Shown: positions 7,460 through 17,558, counted from the stretch's first letter. The stretch: DNA of 23,431 nt from Chara braunii (GCA_003427395.1 BFEA01000054.1:2227309-2250739); one strand, 5' to 3'. Numbers and translations: made by a program. Notes: generated by a model not told the origin, from the sequence alone.

Positions 7460-8250
7460 CCCCTTCGTTAATGCGTGTGCCTCCTCCTGGCCAATGAACT
7501 CATGCCCACCATATGATACACTGCGAAGAGGACCGGGAAGTAGGATAGCTATGGTGGCGGCAATGGAGAAGAACGAGGTGGTAGGTGGTAGAGAAGAAAG
7601 AGCTGCAAAGAGACTGCATGATATGGCCATGGGAGATAAAAGCCTTGGCATGGTGTAAATCCATGCTCTCTGCCCCCATCCCCGGTTTTCCTACTCTCAC
7701 TGTACCTTGTGATCTTGCTGCCTCCACCCCTGAAGTGAAACCTTTTATAGTCTTTGTGCAACCACAGGACCCTTTATCCTATTGGCCACATGGTTCTTTG
7801 TCCAGTCCAGTGCACCCATGCTATGAACCACCTATCTAGAGTGCCCCCTTTATTTGTCCTTCTTGGGCCATGGTAATTTGTCTCCTATGGCCCATGACAA
7901 TTGCCCCTGGCGTTGTGGTTTTCTTTCCGTGGTAGGTCAGTAAGGGGATCTGATTGTGATTGCGTTCAGAATCAGTAAAAAAAGTCCTATTGTGAATGAA
8001 TGTATGGTTTAAGATAGATAGCAAGTGTGTTGGCTGGTCAGGCCAAGACAAATTTTCCAGAACAATTCTGACTCATCGCCACCGTACTTTAGGAGTCGAT
8101 GGCGTTGTGACACTCTAGAGCGGCGGTCGTACAAGTCTGTCTGATGTGAATGGAAGCAAAAAGATTTGTTCAGGAAGCGGAGACTGGATTTCACTGGTAT
8201 CACCTTATAGGTTGCAGCGCTTCAAGAGGTCATTGAGTTGTCTATCGCTG
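7460..8250. other. No supported gene
   Basis: The most protein-like piece is at 7545-7658 on the plus strand, a charged frame ending at a TAA, which could be a terminal exon behind the pyrimidine tract. There is no homology that I recognise and no second exon, so it is not called. The rest shows nothing specific. Confidence 0.4.
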
Positions 8251-8252
8251 AT

Positions 8253-8372
8253 CACGATAGGTGATCTGCCCCATGTAGCAGTCACGATAGGTGATCTGCC
8301 CCATGTAGCAGTCACGATAGGTGATCTGCCCCATGTAGCAGTCACGATAGGTGATCTGCCCCATGTAGCAGT
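8253..8372 (+). repeat. Perfect tandem repeat, 4 x 30 bp
   Basis: Units begin CACGATAGGTGATCTGCCCC and are identical at 8253-8282, 8283-8312, 8313-8342 and 8343-8372. Because 30 is divisible by three, an open frame repeats the decapeptide VTIGDLPHVA, but the frame is short and has no other support. There are no spacers between units, so it is not CRISPR-like. Confidence 0.97.
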
Positions 8373-8604
8373 TCATCGCTCTGACTAAGCCCTGGCTAGT
8401 TTTGACCAAACGGCAAGCATAGCCCCGAAGGCCAGTGCACTTCCCCAAGTGCATAAGGCCAAAGGACCGCATCATATGTGCTTTCCCTGAAGACGACCGA
8501 TCTTTCAGCCTCATCTCATATAAGCGCCAGGAGTCTCGCAGCACAGATCCAGCCAGCACTTCGGATGTCTGCAAGTGCTGGGAAAAGTGGCATTTTGGTT
8601 GTGC

Positions 8605-8672
8605 GCTCTCTCCCCTCTCTCTCCCCTCTCTCTCCCCTCTCTTTCCGCTCTCTCCCTCTTCATCCCTGCCTA
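8605..8672. repeat. (CTCTCTCCC)n low-complexity tract
   Basis: CTCTCTCCCCTCTCTCTCCC and variants repeat with about a 14-bp period, then decay into CTTTCCGCTCTCTCCCTC. Confidence 0.85.
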
Positions 8673-8868
8673 CGGTCAGCACACAGGCAGAGCAACCTCC
8701 CTATCATTTGTCAATCATACTCTTATGTCTGCTCCTCAAAGCTTTTGCTGGAGAGGAGCTACGTCAACCACTAATTACTACACATAGAGGCTCTCTTTCC
8801 TCCCCTCCATGGCCAGCACTATCTATAGTCGGCTAGTGCGGAACCAGCTTCTTGGTGACAAGTCAGTC

Positions 8869-9600
8869 AATGGGCAAGAAGGAAGTCCGGTTCCGGAACT
8901 ATATGCTATTATGGGCACTCCAGAAAGGGCTATGGGATCATGTCCGCCAGGGTTCAATTGGCAGTGTGTGGAAATGGACGGGTCAATCTTCACCCTAAAG
9001 GTCACCGGCTTCGTCTTCACCCTACATAATGCTACCAACTGCTTCTTCATCTACAAAATGTCACCAGCTGCATGGTGCCGAGTCCATTGAGGGCCAAGAA
9101 GGAAGTTGGTGTGGCTCGGTTGCAGAACTAGATGTTATTCTGTCACTTCCAAGAAGGATTTTGGGGTCATGTTCCCCCAAAGCTTCAATTGGCGGTGTAC
9201 GAAAGTCACCAGTTTCACCTACAAAATCTCATAAGTTGAGAGAAGGTTAACAACAGTTGTATTTTTCATCACCACTTCAGGAGACCATTCACCACTTCAG
9301 GATGCAGCCTGCCTAAACAGGTGGTTTTCAGGGTCTTCTGACCCTTCACCACTTCAAGACCATTCATGGTTTTTAGACTGCCTAAACTCTCACTTCAGAA
9401 TTTTCAGCTACCTGTTAACCGCTTGTGCATCAGCTGCACCTTCACCCTACAAAATGTCACTAGCTGCATGTTGCTAGGTCAATTAAGGGCCAAGAAAAGG
9501 AAGTTTGTTTGGGTCGGTTTCAAAACTATATGTTGTTCTGCCCATTCCATAAAGGGCCACGCTGGTCTTCAACCTACGAAATGTCATGTCTGCATAAGTT
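8869..9600 (+). repeat. Three diverged copies of a ~110-bp dispersed unit
   Basis: A unit starting GGGCCAAGAAGGAAGT, continuing with a CAGAACTATATGTTATTCTG-like block and ending TTCAATTGGCAGTGTA occurs at about 8869-8975, 9089-9202 and, less complete, 9484-9600. The connecting sequence TTCACCCTACAAAATGTCAC also recurs (9018, 9047, 9440). Frames are broken in each copy. I do not recognise the family. Confidence 0.75.
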
Positions 9601-9604
9601 ATTT

Positions 9605-10125
9605 GTTGTTGTTGTCACACTCTATTTGATTTTTATCCTCCATTCTTTCAAAAATGATTTTCTTACCTCTAGACACTAACATACGTTGTATAGTATGTAC
9701 ATGGCTGCTAGAGCTGCTGAGCCTAGAGCCCTCTGCCCATGTTTTATCATTTTCCCTCGCTCATCATATGTCAATTTTAATTGGTAGCAATTGTGAAACT
9801 CAGTTTGCTATTTCTTAGCCCCATCTAAACATGATATTGTTTACTCCCCCCTCAGTCTTGTTTAATGGCCCCAAACATTTTTCTTGCAGATCTCTTCAGT
9901 TCCTTTAAGAAAGTGAAATTGCTAAAGTATCAACTTGAGCAACAAGTACAGTGTGGCCGTAAGTTGGATTGACTCGTAAATAAATAGTGGCTCGGTAATG
10001 TGCAAAGTGCCCTGGTAAAATGAATCTGTGGTCAAATTAACTGTTAAACAGACCCTGCAATCCCTATTGCACTTAATCGATAGATGGATGGATTGATGAT
10101 TGGTAAATTAACTGTTAAACAAAAA
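9605..10125. other. AT-rich spacer with 17-bp direct repeat
   Basis: No gene is visible. AAATTAACTGTTAAACA occurs at 10034-10050 and again at 10105-10121, flanking 54 bp. The flanked piece contains GATAGATGGATGGATTGATG-like simple sequence. Confidence 0.6.
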
Positions 10126-10600
10126 CCAAATCGAATTGAGTCGAATCGAATTAACTTTTATTGAATCGAATCGAATCGAATCGAATGGAATTGAATGAAA
10201 TCGAATCGAATCAAATGGAACTGAACCGAATTGAATTGAAAAATGAATTTCAATTGATAGATTGATAGATTGATAGATGGATTTGTTGATTGGCTGATTT
10301 TCGGATTGACTAAATTAATTTGAATTGAATGAATTAAACTTGAAGTGCTGTATTATAATGTATGGAATTGTATTGAATTAAATTGAGTCGTGTTGAATTG
10401 AATTGAAGTGGATTGAATTGAATTGAAGTGAATTGAATTGAACTGAAAGGGAAAGGATTGCTTTGGGATGAAATGATTGTATTGGATGGCTGAATTGGAT
10501 TGGAGTTTATTGAAGTGAATTGAATTGAATTGAATTGAATTGAAGTGAATCATTGAGTGGAATGGAAGTGCATCACTCTGTATCATATGATATGTATTGT
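10126..10600. repeat. Degenerate (GAATT/GAATC)n pentanucleotide array
   Basis: GAATCGAATCGAATCGAAT tracts change into GAATTGAATTGAATTGAAT with point variants, then into TGTATTGTATTGT near 10590-10650. Frames across it read as repeated Asn/Ser/Phe/Gln-rich peptides and are artefacts. Confidence 0.9.
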
Positions 10601-10650
10601 ATTGTTGTATTGTACTGTATTTTTGTATTGTATTCTATTGTATTTGTATA

Positions 10651-10903
10651 GCAAGTGTTATTCGGAATTACTTGCCATAAAGGGCACGCAAGCGGTTAAT
10701 TAGGCGCGAAGCGGTGAAAGTCGCCAGCTCAATTGGTGGAATGCCCTTGAAACCGGTTCACTAGCGTAAGATAGAGGAACATGGAATTTCTAGTGTAGAG
10801 ATAAAATTCATATATATTAGAAGGAACACCAAAAGTGAAGGCAGCTTTATGGGTCTGTACAGACGCTGAGGTGCGAAAGCATTGGGAGCAAACAGGATTA
10901 GAT
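10651..10903 (+). pseudogene. Mitochondrial SSU rRNA (rrn18) fragment in the nucleus (NUMT)
   Basis: The sequence follows bacterial-type SSU rRNA from about E. coli position 544 to 793. Recognisable blocks are GCAAGTGTTATTCGGAATTA, AAAGGGCACGC, GTGAAAGTCGCC, TGGTGGAATGC, GTGTAGAGATAAAATTC, AGAAGGAACACCAAAAG, GAAGGCAGCT, GACGCTGAGGTGCGAAAGC and GGGAGCAAACAGGATTAGAT. GTGAAAGTCGCC, TGGTGGAATGC and CCAAAAG-GAAGGCAGCT are shared with land-plant mitochondrial 18S rather than chloroplast 16S, so a mitochondrial origin is favoured. It starts and stops abruptly inside pentanucleotide repeats, so it is a non-functional nuclear copy. Bacterial origin is less likely but not excluded. Confidence 0.88.
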
Positions 10904-10990
10904 AGATCCAGCCTGGCTCTAGCAAAACACGGCCAAAGGTGTCCCCTCTAATCGTAAGATTAGAGTGTGCATCCATCTATGTCGGGAAAA
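10904..10990 (+). other. Unidentified tail of the rRNA fragment, with 8-bp hairpin
   Basis: The rRNA match ends at GGATTAGAT and is followed by non-rRNA sequence holding a perfect stem CTCTAATC/GATTAGAG (10946-10953 and 10958-10965) with loop GTAA. It could be the start of an organellar intron, another mitochondrial segment joined to the fragment, or unrelated nuclear DNA. The repeats resume at about 10991. Confidence 0.4.
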
Positions 10991-11327
10991 CATTGTATTG
11001 TATGATATTTGATTTAATTTTATTGAATTAAATTGAATTGAATTACATTATTATTGAAGTAAATTGTATTGTATTCAATGTATTCTATATTATATAAGAT
11101 ATTATATAGCTGTTATGATCCTGGCTATTTCGAAGTGCGATGACACAAAGAAAGACAATGTCGTTCTGGCCCGTTCAATTGCAACTGAAAAGAACTTGGA
11201 AAGAGAAATAGACAAAGGAAGAAGAAGAGTAAAGAATGGAAGAAGATGTACACCAGCAAAGACCAATGTCAACTCTGCCTCCAACTCGCCATCACCCTCA
11301 ACCTCCTTATCTCCCCCAACCTCTCTT

Positions 11328-11360
11328 ATTAATAAATAATAATAATAATAATAACAACAA
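11328..11360. repeat. (AAT)n microsatellite
   Basis: AATAATAATAATAATAATAA followed by CAACAACAA. Confidence 0.9.
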
Positions 11361-12420
11361 TGGAAGAATGAACCAGAACCAATGTCCAAGTCTCCTTCTT
11401 ACTACCAGCAGCACATGAGGTCCATCATGACCTACACCTCCTTCCCTCTTCTAGTGGTGAGTGGCTATGGCAGACTACTGGGGCCCTGCCCCCGATGTCC
11501 AAGGGAGAACGCAAAGCTGATATGACCCCTTCTACTATGGCCACCATGCCTAACTCTGCCCTGGAGTCTTCCTTGAAGTAGCGCATCCTACTGGGGCCTT
11601 CCAGATGCAGCACCCACACAAGGAGATGAAGATGGCGTCTACCATAGCCAGGTAATTACCCCCGTCACTCTCCTCCTAAGCCCACCTTCTTCCTCCTCCT
11701 CCTACCTCGGCTGCTCCGCCATAGCTGGAGCTGGAGTGCCCGACCTCCTTCCTCCCCAGCGCTGAGAGCAGTGGCGGTTGACGCCACACTTGCACACGGC
11801 AAATTAGACAGAGCTCTTTGCTCTCCGGAAAGATATACCGGGCAGCTTGCCTCTTGGTCGGTGACTTTCCAGGCTGCTCGGCCTCCCAAGCATCCGGTAC
11901 CTTCATCCTTTTGAAGGGAAACATCATCGCAGGTCTGATATTGTCCGCTACAGGCCCTACACTCAGACTACTGGACTGCTACCCGTAGCCCTAGGCCTAC
12001 CGGGCTTCAAAACTTCACTCGGCCTCTGAAGGTACTAAATTCTGTCCTTTTCTGCCGACCTACCCGCTACTCAAGTATTTCCTACGTACATGGGCTTAAC
12101 CTACCCACTTCTTGAGCGCTTCTTGAGCGTTTTCCAACTGCGCGGGCCTAGTCTACCACTACACCCCGCTGCAACCCAGAAGGTACGGCCACAGGTAAGT
12201 ACCAGGCGCAAGGGCCTTCCAAGCATACCTGGCGTGTCACACACATGCTCAAGCAATCATGCTCTCAGACAAGCACACGGGAAATCAGCAAGCATACACA
12301 CACACAAACAGACTTAGACAACTCAGCAGAAAGCGGGAATCTCAGCAAGACACACATTCCAGCGGCAAAAGTGAGAAAAACAGCAGAGTTCTCAGTCTGC
12401 AATTTTGCTGGTCATTACAT
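11361..12420. other. No gene seen
   Basis: Mixed-composition sequence of about 1 kb. Open frames are all short (under 85 codons) and overlap on both strands without a recognisable domain. A TCCTCCTCC tract lies near 11690-11704 and a short CA tract near 12297-12306. Confidence 0.5.
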
Positions 12421-12725
12421 AGCAGTGATAGCACTGAATTGGATTGAATTGAATAGAAGGGAAATTGAGCTGAGTTGAAATATAATTGAATTGAACTATA
12501 TGTATTGTATTGTATTTTTAATGCCTGATATTGAATTGGATTGAACTTGATTTGCATCACTTGATTTCAGTTGATTTTTTATTAAAAACTGATTTGGATG
12601 AATTCGATGGAACTAATGTGGATTTCATTTGGACTGATTTGGATTTGGGTTACATGGAAGTGCTTTTGGATTTTGATTGAATTGGATTGAATTGGATTTT
12701 GATTGAATTGAATTGAATTGATTTC
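12421..12725. repeat. Degenerate (GAATT)n / (TTGAT)n array
   Basis: The same pentanucleotide family as at 10126-10600 resumes, ending with GATTGAATTGAATTGAATTG. A GC-rich block with CGCCCGGCCCAAGCCACCCG (about 12740-12775) follows directly. Confidence 0.85.
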
Positions 12726-13021
12726 TAGACTACCAGAGTCGCCCGGCCCAAGCCACCCGACCCGGGCGACCCGGTTTTTAAAATTTGCAGTGGGGCAATT
12801 TTGCGCCCACAGAGATGTACCCAAATCCGGACTTATCTTTGAATGATTTCTCGTGAAAGGGTGTCTATGGAGTGGTAGGGTTCGAAGGGACTTAATGGGG
12901 TGTGATATAATTTAGTGTTTTGTTTTGTTTGCAAATTTTATAACGAATTTCGGTGTGACCCTCAGCCAAAAGTTGTTTGATTTGCAATACGTCATGACAT
13001 AGTTTCTTTCCAGATTTTTTT

Positions 13022-13756
13022 AAAACAAAGCCCCATCTATTCTGGGGGGCATCAGTCCGGTTGCTCGTCACCGGCAAGCCAAAAGTACATGGGAGAAGAG
13101 GAAAAGAAAGAGTAGATCGGATAAGAGTCAGATTCAGCCACCCTTGCAGCTCTAGTCGCTTACACAAGGGGGGGGGTGCTTCGGCCGCTCTACCCCCGAA
13201 CCATGACTCGTTTGCAGGGTGCATTTGTTGGCCGGGAAGCTTACTGGCAGCACCCAGACACACAGCATGTGGATCCTGTAAATGGCGGGGCGTGGGGAAG
13301 AGCCGCCTGGCGGCCTCACCGGCCAGTCAATGTCCAAATTCTAACTGAATATCTATTCCCCAGTCATTGTCCCTACCTTCTACTCAATGATACTATCTCA
13401 CTGTTGCCTTGTCGTCTGCTTGACATCCAGATACTTGGCCTATTGCCTACTTTACTACTACAAAGTAAAATGTATCATGTGCCTCATGCTTGGCCTCGCA
13501 TTATGTGCCCATTCCCTACCTTGGGATATGCCCCTAATGCTCTGGAGCTGCCTTGGTTCCTTACAGTCTATGTGTGTAGTACCCCGGCTTTTTCATTACA
13601 GCTTTGTCTCCCTTCCCACCCTTCCCTTCCCCTGACATACTTGTACCCCCACCCCTACTTTCGTCCTATTCTATCCTCATCCCTCTCTTTGTGTGCCTAC
13701 CCTACAACTTGATTCTATCCTATCCTCGTCCATTCCCACTAACTTCCAAACCTCTA
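13022..13756 (-). other. LINE 3' untranslated region with conserved hairpin tail
   Basis: After the ORF2 stop near 13757 no coding frame continues. The last 50 bases (13079-13030 on the minus strand) contain CCGGTGACGAGCAACCGG and GCCCCCCAGAATAGATGGGG, two possible hairpins. They match the truncated copy at 6340-6390. LINE reverse transcriptases commonly recognise 3' tail structures; that this one does so is inference. Confidence 0.6.
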
Positions 13757-14989
13757 TATTACACATCCGTCTCTGCTTGACATGTTCGTCGCAGCAACAG
13801 AGGCCCAAAAGAGACTCGGCCCGACTGGGGATCCAGTACCAGCAGCTGTGGATAGGAGTTCCATCTCTTCCAAAAGCGATCCTTTACTTCTCCTGCTCGG
13901 TCACACCGACGAAAGTCTGCCTGAATGGCCACTCAAATATTTTCCATCGCTTGTCCCTCATATGCCTGCAGGGTGGGGGCCCTGCCCTGTGTGCATCGCT
14001 CGTTTCTCAGGGTCCGGATGGTCCATGTTAGTGCTGCTCTCACAATTTCCATTGCCAGCTGATTCTCCGGCTGCAATCTACTGGCCTTCATCAGGGTTCC
14101 CAGGAGAATGAGCGCCTCATCTGTTTCTGCTACTTCCAACTGGCTGTGCTCTGCTATTTGCGCCCACCATGTCCATAAGGCCCGGATTACTGGGCATTTC
14201 ATGAACGGGTGGGGTATGGTCTCCAAGGCGGGAATGAGCCTAAATCGATGGACTCGAAAGAGCACATCGCATACTTGAGCAGTACAAATCCGTCGGCGGT
14301 CGGGTGAGACTAACTAAGCAGTCGTTGGCTGCTTCGACATCACAAATTCATTTTAACGGTTAAATGAATATAATTTTGGTGTATTTTGACAGGGTAGTTA
14401 TTAAAAGAGATCACTGTGACAAGTTTTTCCCAAAATATTGTACATGCTACATCAAAAGACTTAAAACCCAAGGTTTCCTCAAAGGGAATGAGCCACAACC
14501 ATGTTTTGCTAAATGCCGGTAACGCGCCTCGATCGACACCTCTCCACATCCTGTCGCGCGTTGTTGCTCCTTATGGCAGCTTCTGAGAACCAGCCATTGC
14601 GCTGTCGGAATGGCCAGATGATAGATTTGCCATAGCAAGCCAGCCTGTTTCTGATCCGGCAGCGCCGCCATAAGGGCACATTGCACGTTCCACTTACGCT
14701 GAGTCCATCTTTCGTAATAAATGTCTGGAAGGCAGTCTTTCTTGGCCCAGCGATTCTTGAGTTCCCCACAGATGTCGCGTGGCTCTGTCAGGGAGTTATA
14801 GATGTTCTTGTTCGTCAGCTGCTGCAGTGGGGTTATTCTCTTGTGCATCCTCTGAGTAGGCCACTCCCAGTCCCGCGGGTCCCAACTTAAGTCTCGCTGC
14901 CGGTGTGCCACCCTATATGGGCAGAATTGGCCTTGTTCCTTCGTCCCGTGCTCGTATACCATTACAGTCTCCGCACCGCTCTTCAATAT
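13757..14989 (-). pseudogene. LINE ORF2 C-terminal part (zf-RVT-like)
   Basis: This continues the reverse transcriptase frame after a single in-frame TGA (near 14990). The frame runs from 14986 to 14447, with Trp- and Lys-rich sequence typical of the RT/zf-RVT linker. After an AT-rich interruption (about 14340-14465) a second frame at 14265-13933 carries ETIPHPFMKCP and ALWTWW, the HxxxxC-P and tryptophan pattern of the zf-RVT domain. A further in-frame TGA (near 13934) precedes a continuing frame that ends at a TAA near 13757. The usual upstream CxxC of zf-RVT is not clearly seen, perhaps destroyed by the interruption. It would act as the RNA- or DNA-binding end of the LINE polyprotein. Confidence 0.75.
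14340..14465. other. AT-rich interruption inside LINE ORF2
   Basis: Between the linker and the zf-RVT-like part of ORF2 lies about 125 bp of markedly AT-richer DNA, with TTAAATGAATATAATTTTGG and ATATTGTACATGC. It matches no expected part of the polyprotein and is best read as a small insertion or replacement. No inverted repeats or target duplication were found. Confidence 0.5.
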
Positions 14990-17193
14990 TCATCTTTGTG
15001 CGGCCAGGGACATCCTCAGGGGTTTGCCGTCCAACCACTCTTCCTGGGGGGGCTGTTCCACTCTATAGACCATGTCTGGCCTGGTGACTCCTTTAATTCG
15101 CACCCGTTCTCCTTGTGCCACCTTGTCCTTTTTTGGCACATCTATCCATTGCGAGGGCATAACCTCTCTCAGCTCTCTCACCCGTTTCATTCTCCATGCT
15201 TTCCCGACGAGCATTGTCATCATCTCACTATCTGTGCGCCAGTCTTTGCGGTCCTCGTCCCATAAATGTCCCACTTTGAATACCCCCCGCTCTGCCCACT
15301 TCCATCCGAATGCTCCCTGCTGACCCTGCCATGGGAAGGGGTCGCCTTCTTCATCGCATATGAATTTGTTGTCAAACAACAGCTGGTTGAAAACTGCATC
15401 AGCGGATGCTGGCATCCGGCATCTCAGCTGCACCTTTTTCCACAAAGTCAATTGGGTGGACCACACAGTGCCTCGGCGAATATGACCTATCAGAGAGCTA
15501 CTCAGCAGGCATGTTTCCACCATCTTCTCTGGGACCTGTAGTGCATATGCCAAGTGGGCTCGTGTAACTTCTTGCCATGTGTCCCCCATCGTCCCCAGCA
15601 GGACCCAGATTAATTGGCGAATTTGGAGGGATATGATCTGGAACCTCGGATCCAGCAATCCCAAGCCCCCGAACCGTCTTGGCTGAATCAGCTTGTCCCA
15701 TGCCACTCTACAAGTTGAATCTTCAGCAGCCGCATTGTTCGACCATAAGTGGGCATGAATCGCATGTTTGATATACCGGAAGGTTCGTTTACCTGGCATG
15801 TGCACTGCCCTCGCATACCACAGTGTTGCCAACGTCGAGTTCTTCACTACCAGGGCCTTACCGAACACCCCCATGCTACCTTTTGCACTCCAGGCCCTGA
15901 GCCTAGCCACCGCTGCAACTGCACGTATCGCCATTTGTTCCACCCCTCCGTAGCTTGGGTCAGGTTTGCTCCTAAGAAGGCCATTCTTGCCCCATTCTCG
16001 ACTCTCGGGATGTCCCATCCCTCCGGCGGGTCCACCCCCTGGGGCATCACTGCTTTTGATTTCTGCCAGTTGACTCATGGCCCAGATTACTTGCAGAATA
16101 CACCCAGATCCTTGTCGGCATAATGATGCACCCGTATCATCCGCGAAGGCCGTTGTCTGCAGCGTCTTTGATTGTGTCTTCAGGCCCTCTAACCTGTCAT
16201 CCGCTCTTAATATTTCATGCAACGATTCAATATAGATGACATAGCGGGCGGGGGACAGTGGGCATCCCTGCCTGACTGACCTCGAGACCCTCAAACTGTT
16301 CAATCTTACTCCGTTCACCTTCATGACAGTATTTGCTCCCCTGAGCAGACTACGGAACCAACTGCAGAAGATTCCACCTACACCCCGATGCGCCATGCTT
16401 TGCAGCATGAACTCCCACCATACTCGATCGTACACCTTCTCCAAGTCTGTGGATATAAATGCTCTCACTCGCCCTGTGCACTGGTCCTCCTCTAGCACCT
16501 GTTGGGCCATCAGGACGTTTGTGAGAATTTGGCGCCCTGCCACGGGGCCTGTCTGTTTGTGATCGATGATGTGCGGTAGGGCGTCGCTAAGGTGGTTCGC
16601 CAATACTTCAGCCAATATCTTATATACTGCATTCAAAATGTGGATATCGGCCGCCAGTTCCACACATCCACCTTCGGCCCCTTCTTGTAAAGCAAGACCA
16701 CATAGCCGTCAACAAATCCCGGCGGGAATGTTCCGACTCTAAGTGCTTCGTTGTAGGCCGCTGTGAGCAAGGTAACAAAGAAGTTACAAAAATCCTTGAA
16801 TAGTTCCACCGGGACCCTGTCCAAACCTGGTGCTTTCAATCGCGGCAGGGCAGTGATAGACCTTTCCACCTCCTCCCTCGTCACATCTGCTTCCATCCTG
16901 CATGTGCTGTTGAGGCTGAGGTGACTCTGGATATGCTTCCATACTTCCTGCTCTGGCTCTGCTGCCATATTTGCAGACGTCCATGCCTCCTCTTCCATGA
17001 GCAGCTGTCGGTAGAACTCTGTGACGCACTTTAAAATTCCCCTTGTGGAGTGCTGCCTCTCTTGCTGGTCGACAAAAGGGTGGTCCATTACCGTCATCAG
17101 CGGGCCCCCTTTTTTTATCCCAGCGCAGCAAAGAATTGTCGCGTCATACGTTCCTCCACTACAATCCACTGTTCCTTGGTGCGTCTCCCCCAC
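14990..17193 (-). pseudogene. LINE ORF2 reverse transcriptase domain
   Basis: RT synthesises cDNA from element RNA at the nicked target. Visible motifs, in order on the minus strand, are: a K-PG-D region (LKAPGLDRVPVELFKDF) and KKGPKVDVWNWRPIS in the frame starting 17193; then DLEKVYDRV (16447-16424, first catalytic Asp); QGCPLSP (16270-16250); FADDT (16147-16133, the catalytic Asp pair); and the post-RT motif GGLGLLDPRF. The frame changes within the T run near 16637-16640, between RPIS and LNAVYK. A second pair of compensating shifts lies between about 16060 and 15935, where the FLGANL region (ORF 16050-15847) is read in another frame. All catalytic residues are present, but the frame is broken. 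Confidence 0.93.
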
Positions 17194-17558
17194 TCAATTG
17201 CCTCCTCCTGCCACTCCCTCCACCCCCTTGTGGCCTCCACCCTTTCTGCTCACCATTCGTCGTCCGACTGGCCTTCTCCAGGACCAGAGTTCAACTCCTC
17301 CAATTTGTCAGCGCACTCCTCCCCCGTACTTCGGTGGGCCAGATAGTTGCCCCTCAATTGCTTATTCAATTTACTTCGCAGATCTTGCAGTGCCGTTGTT
17401 ACGTGTGTCAACAGGCCGTCCGCCGGAACGTCTCTCGTCCGTCCCTCCCAAAACTGGGTTACCATTGGGCAAAACTCCTTGCTTTTGAACACCATGCTGG
17501 CAGAGACTTCGGTGGGTCGCCTATTTTGATGTTCCCCACTTGATAGCACGCTATGATG
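17100..17558 (-). pseudogene. LINE ORF2 linker between endonuclease and RT
   Basis: After the SDH motif the reading moves from the frame ending at 17459 to another frame (open 17549-17250) near 17495. That frame contains SKEFCPMVTQFWEG and a Leu/Lys-rich helix-like stretch. A further shift occurs near 17109-17120, at a run of seven A on the minus strand. The segment EWGRRTKEQWIVVEERMTRQ (about 17191-17132) is the usual charged W-rich pre-RT sequence. The domain has no known catalytic role. Confidence 0.7.

Noticed and set aside
7353-7658. Possible terminal exon behind a pyrimidine tract
   Set aside because: Only about 35 charged codons are free of low complexity. No homologue or partner exon is recognised, so a gene call is not justified.
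8253-8372. Possible CRISPR-like array
   Set aside because: Units are directly adjacent without spacers, and the window is eukaryotic.
10651-10903. Bacterial contamination or chloroplast 16S as source of the rRNA fragment
   Set aside because: Blocks such as GTGAAAGTCGCC and CCAAAAG-GAAGGCAGCT agree with plant mitochondrial 18S, chloroplast blocks differ, and the fragment is flanked by nuclear repeats. Bacterial origin is not fully excluded.
14990-16663. Intact host gene encoding a 557-residue reverse-transcriptase-like protein
   Set aside because: The frame is the middle of a LINE ORF2. It lacks the N-terminal RT part, ends at a premature TGA and contains a frame-scrambled segment.
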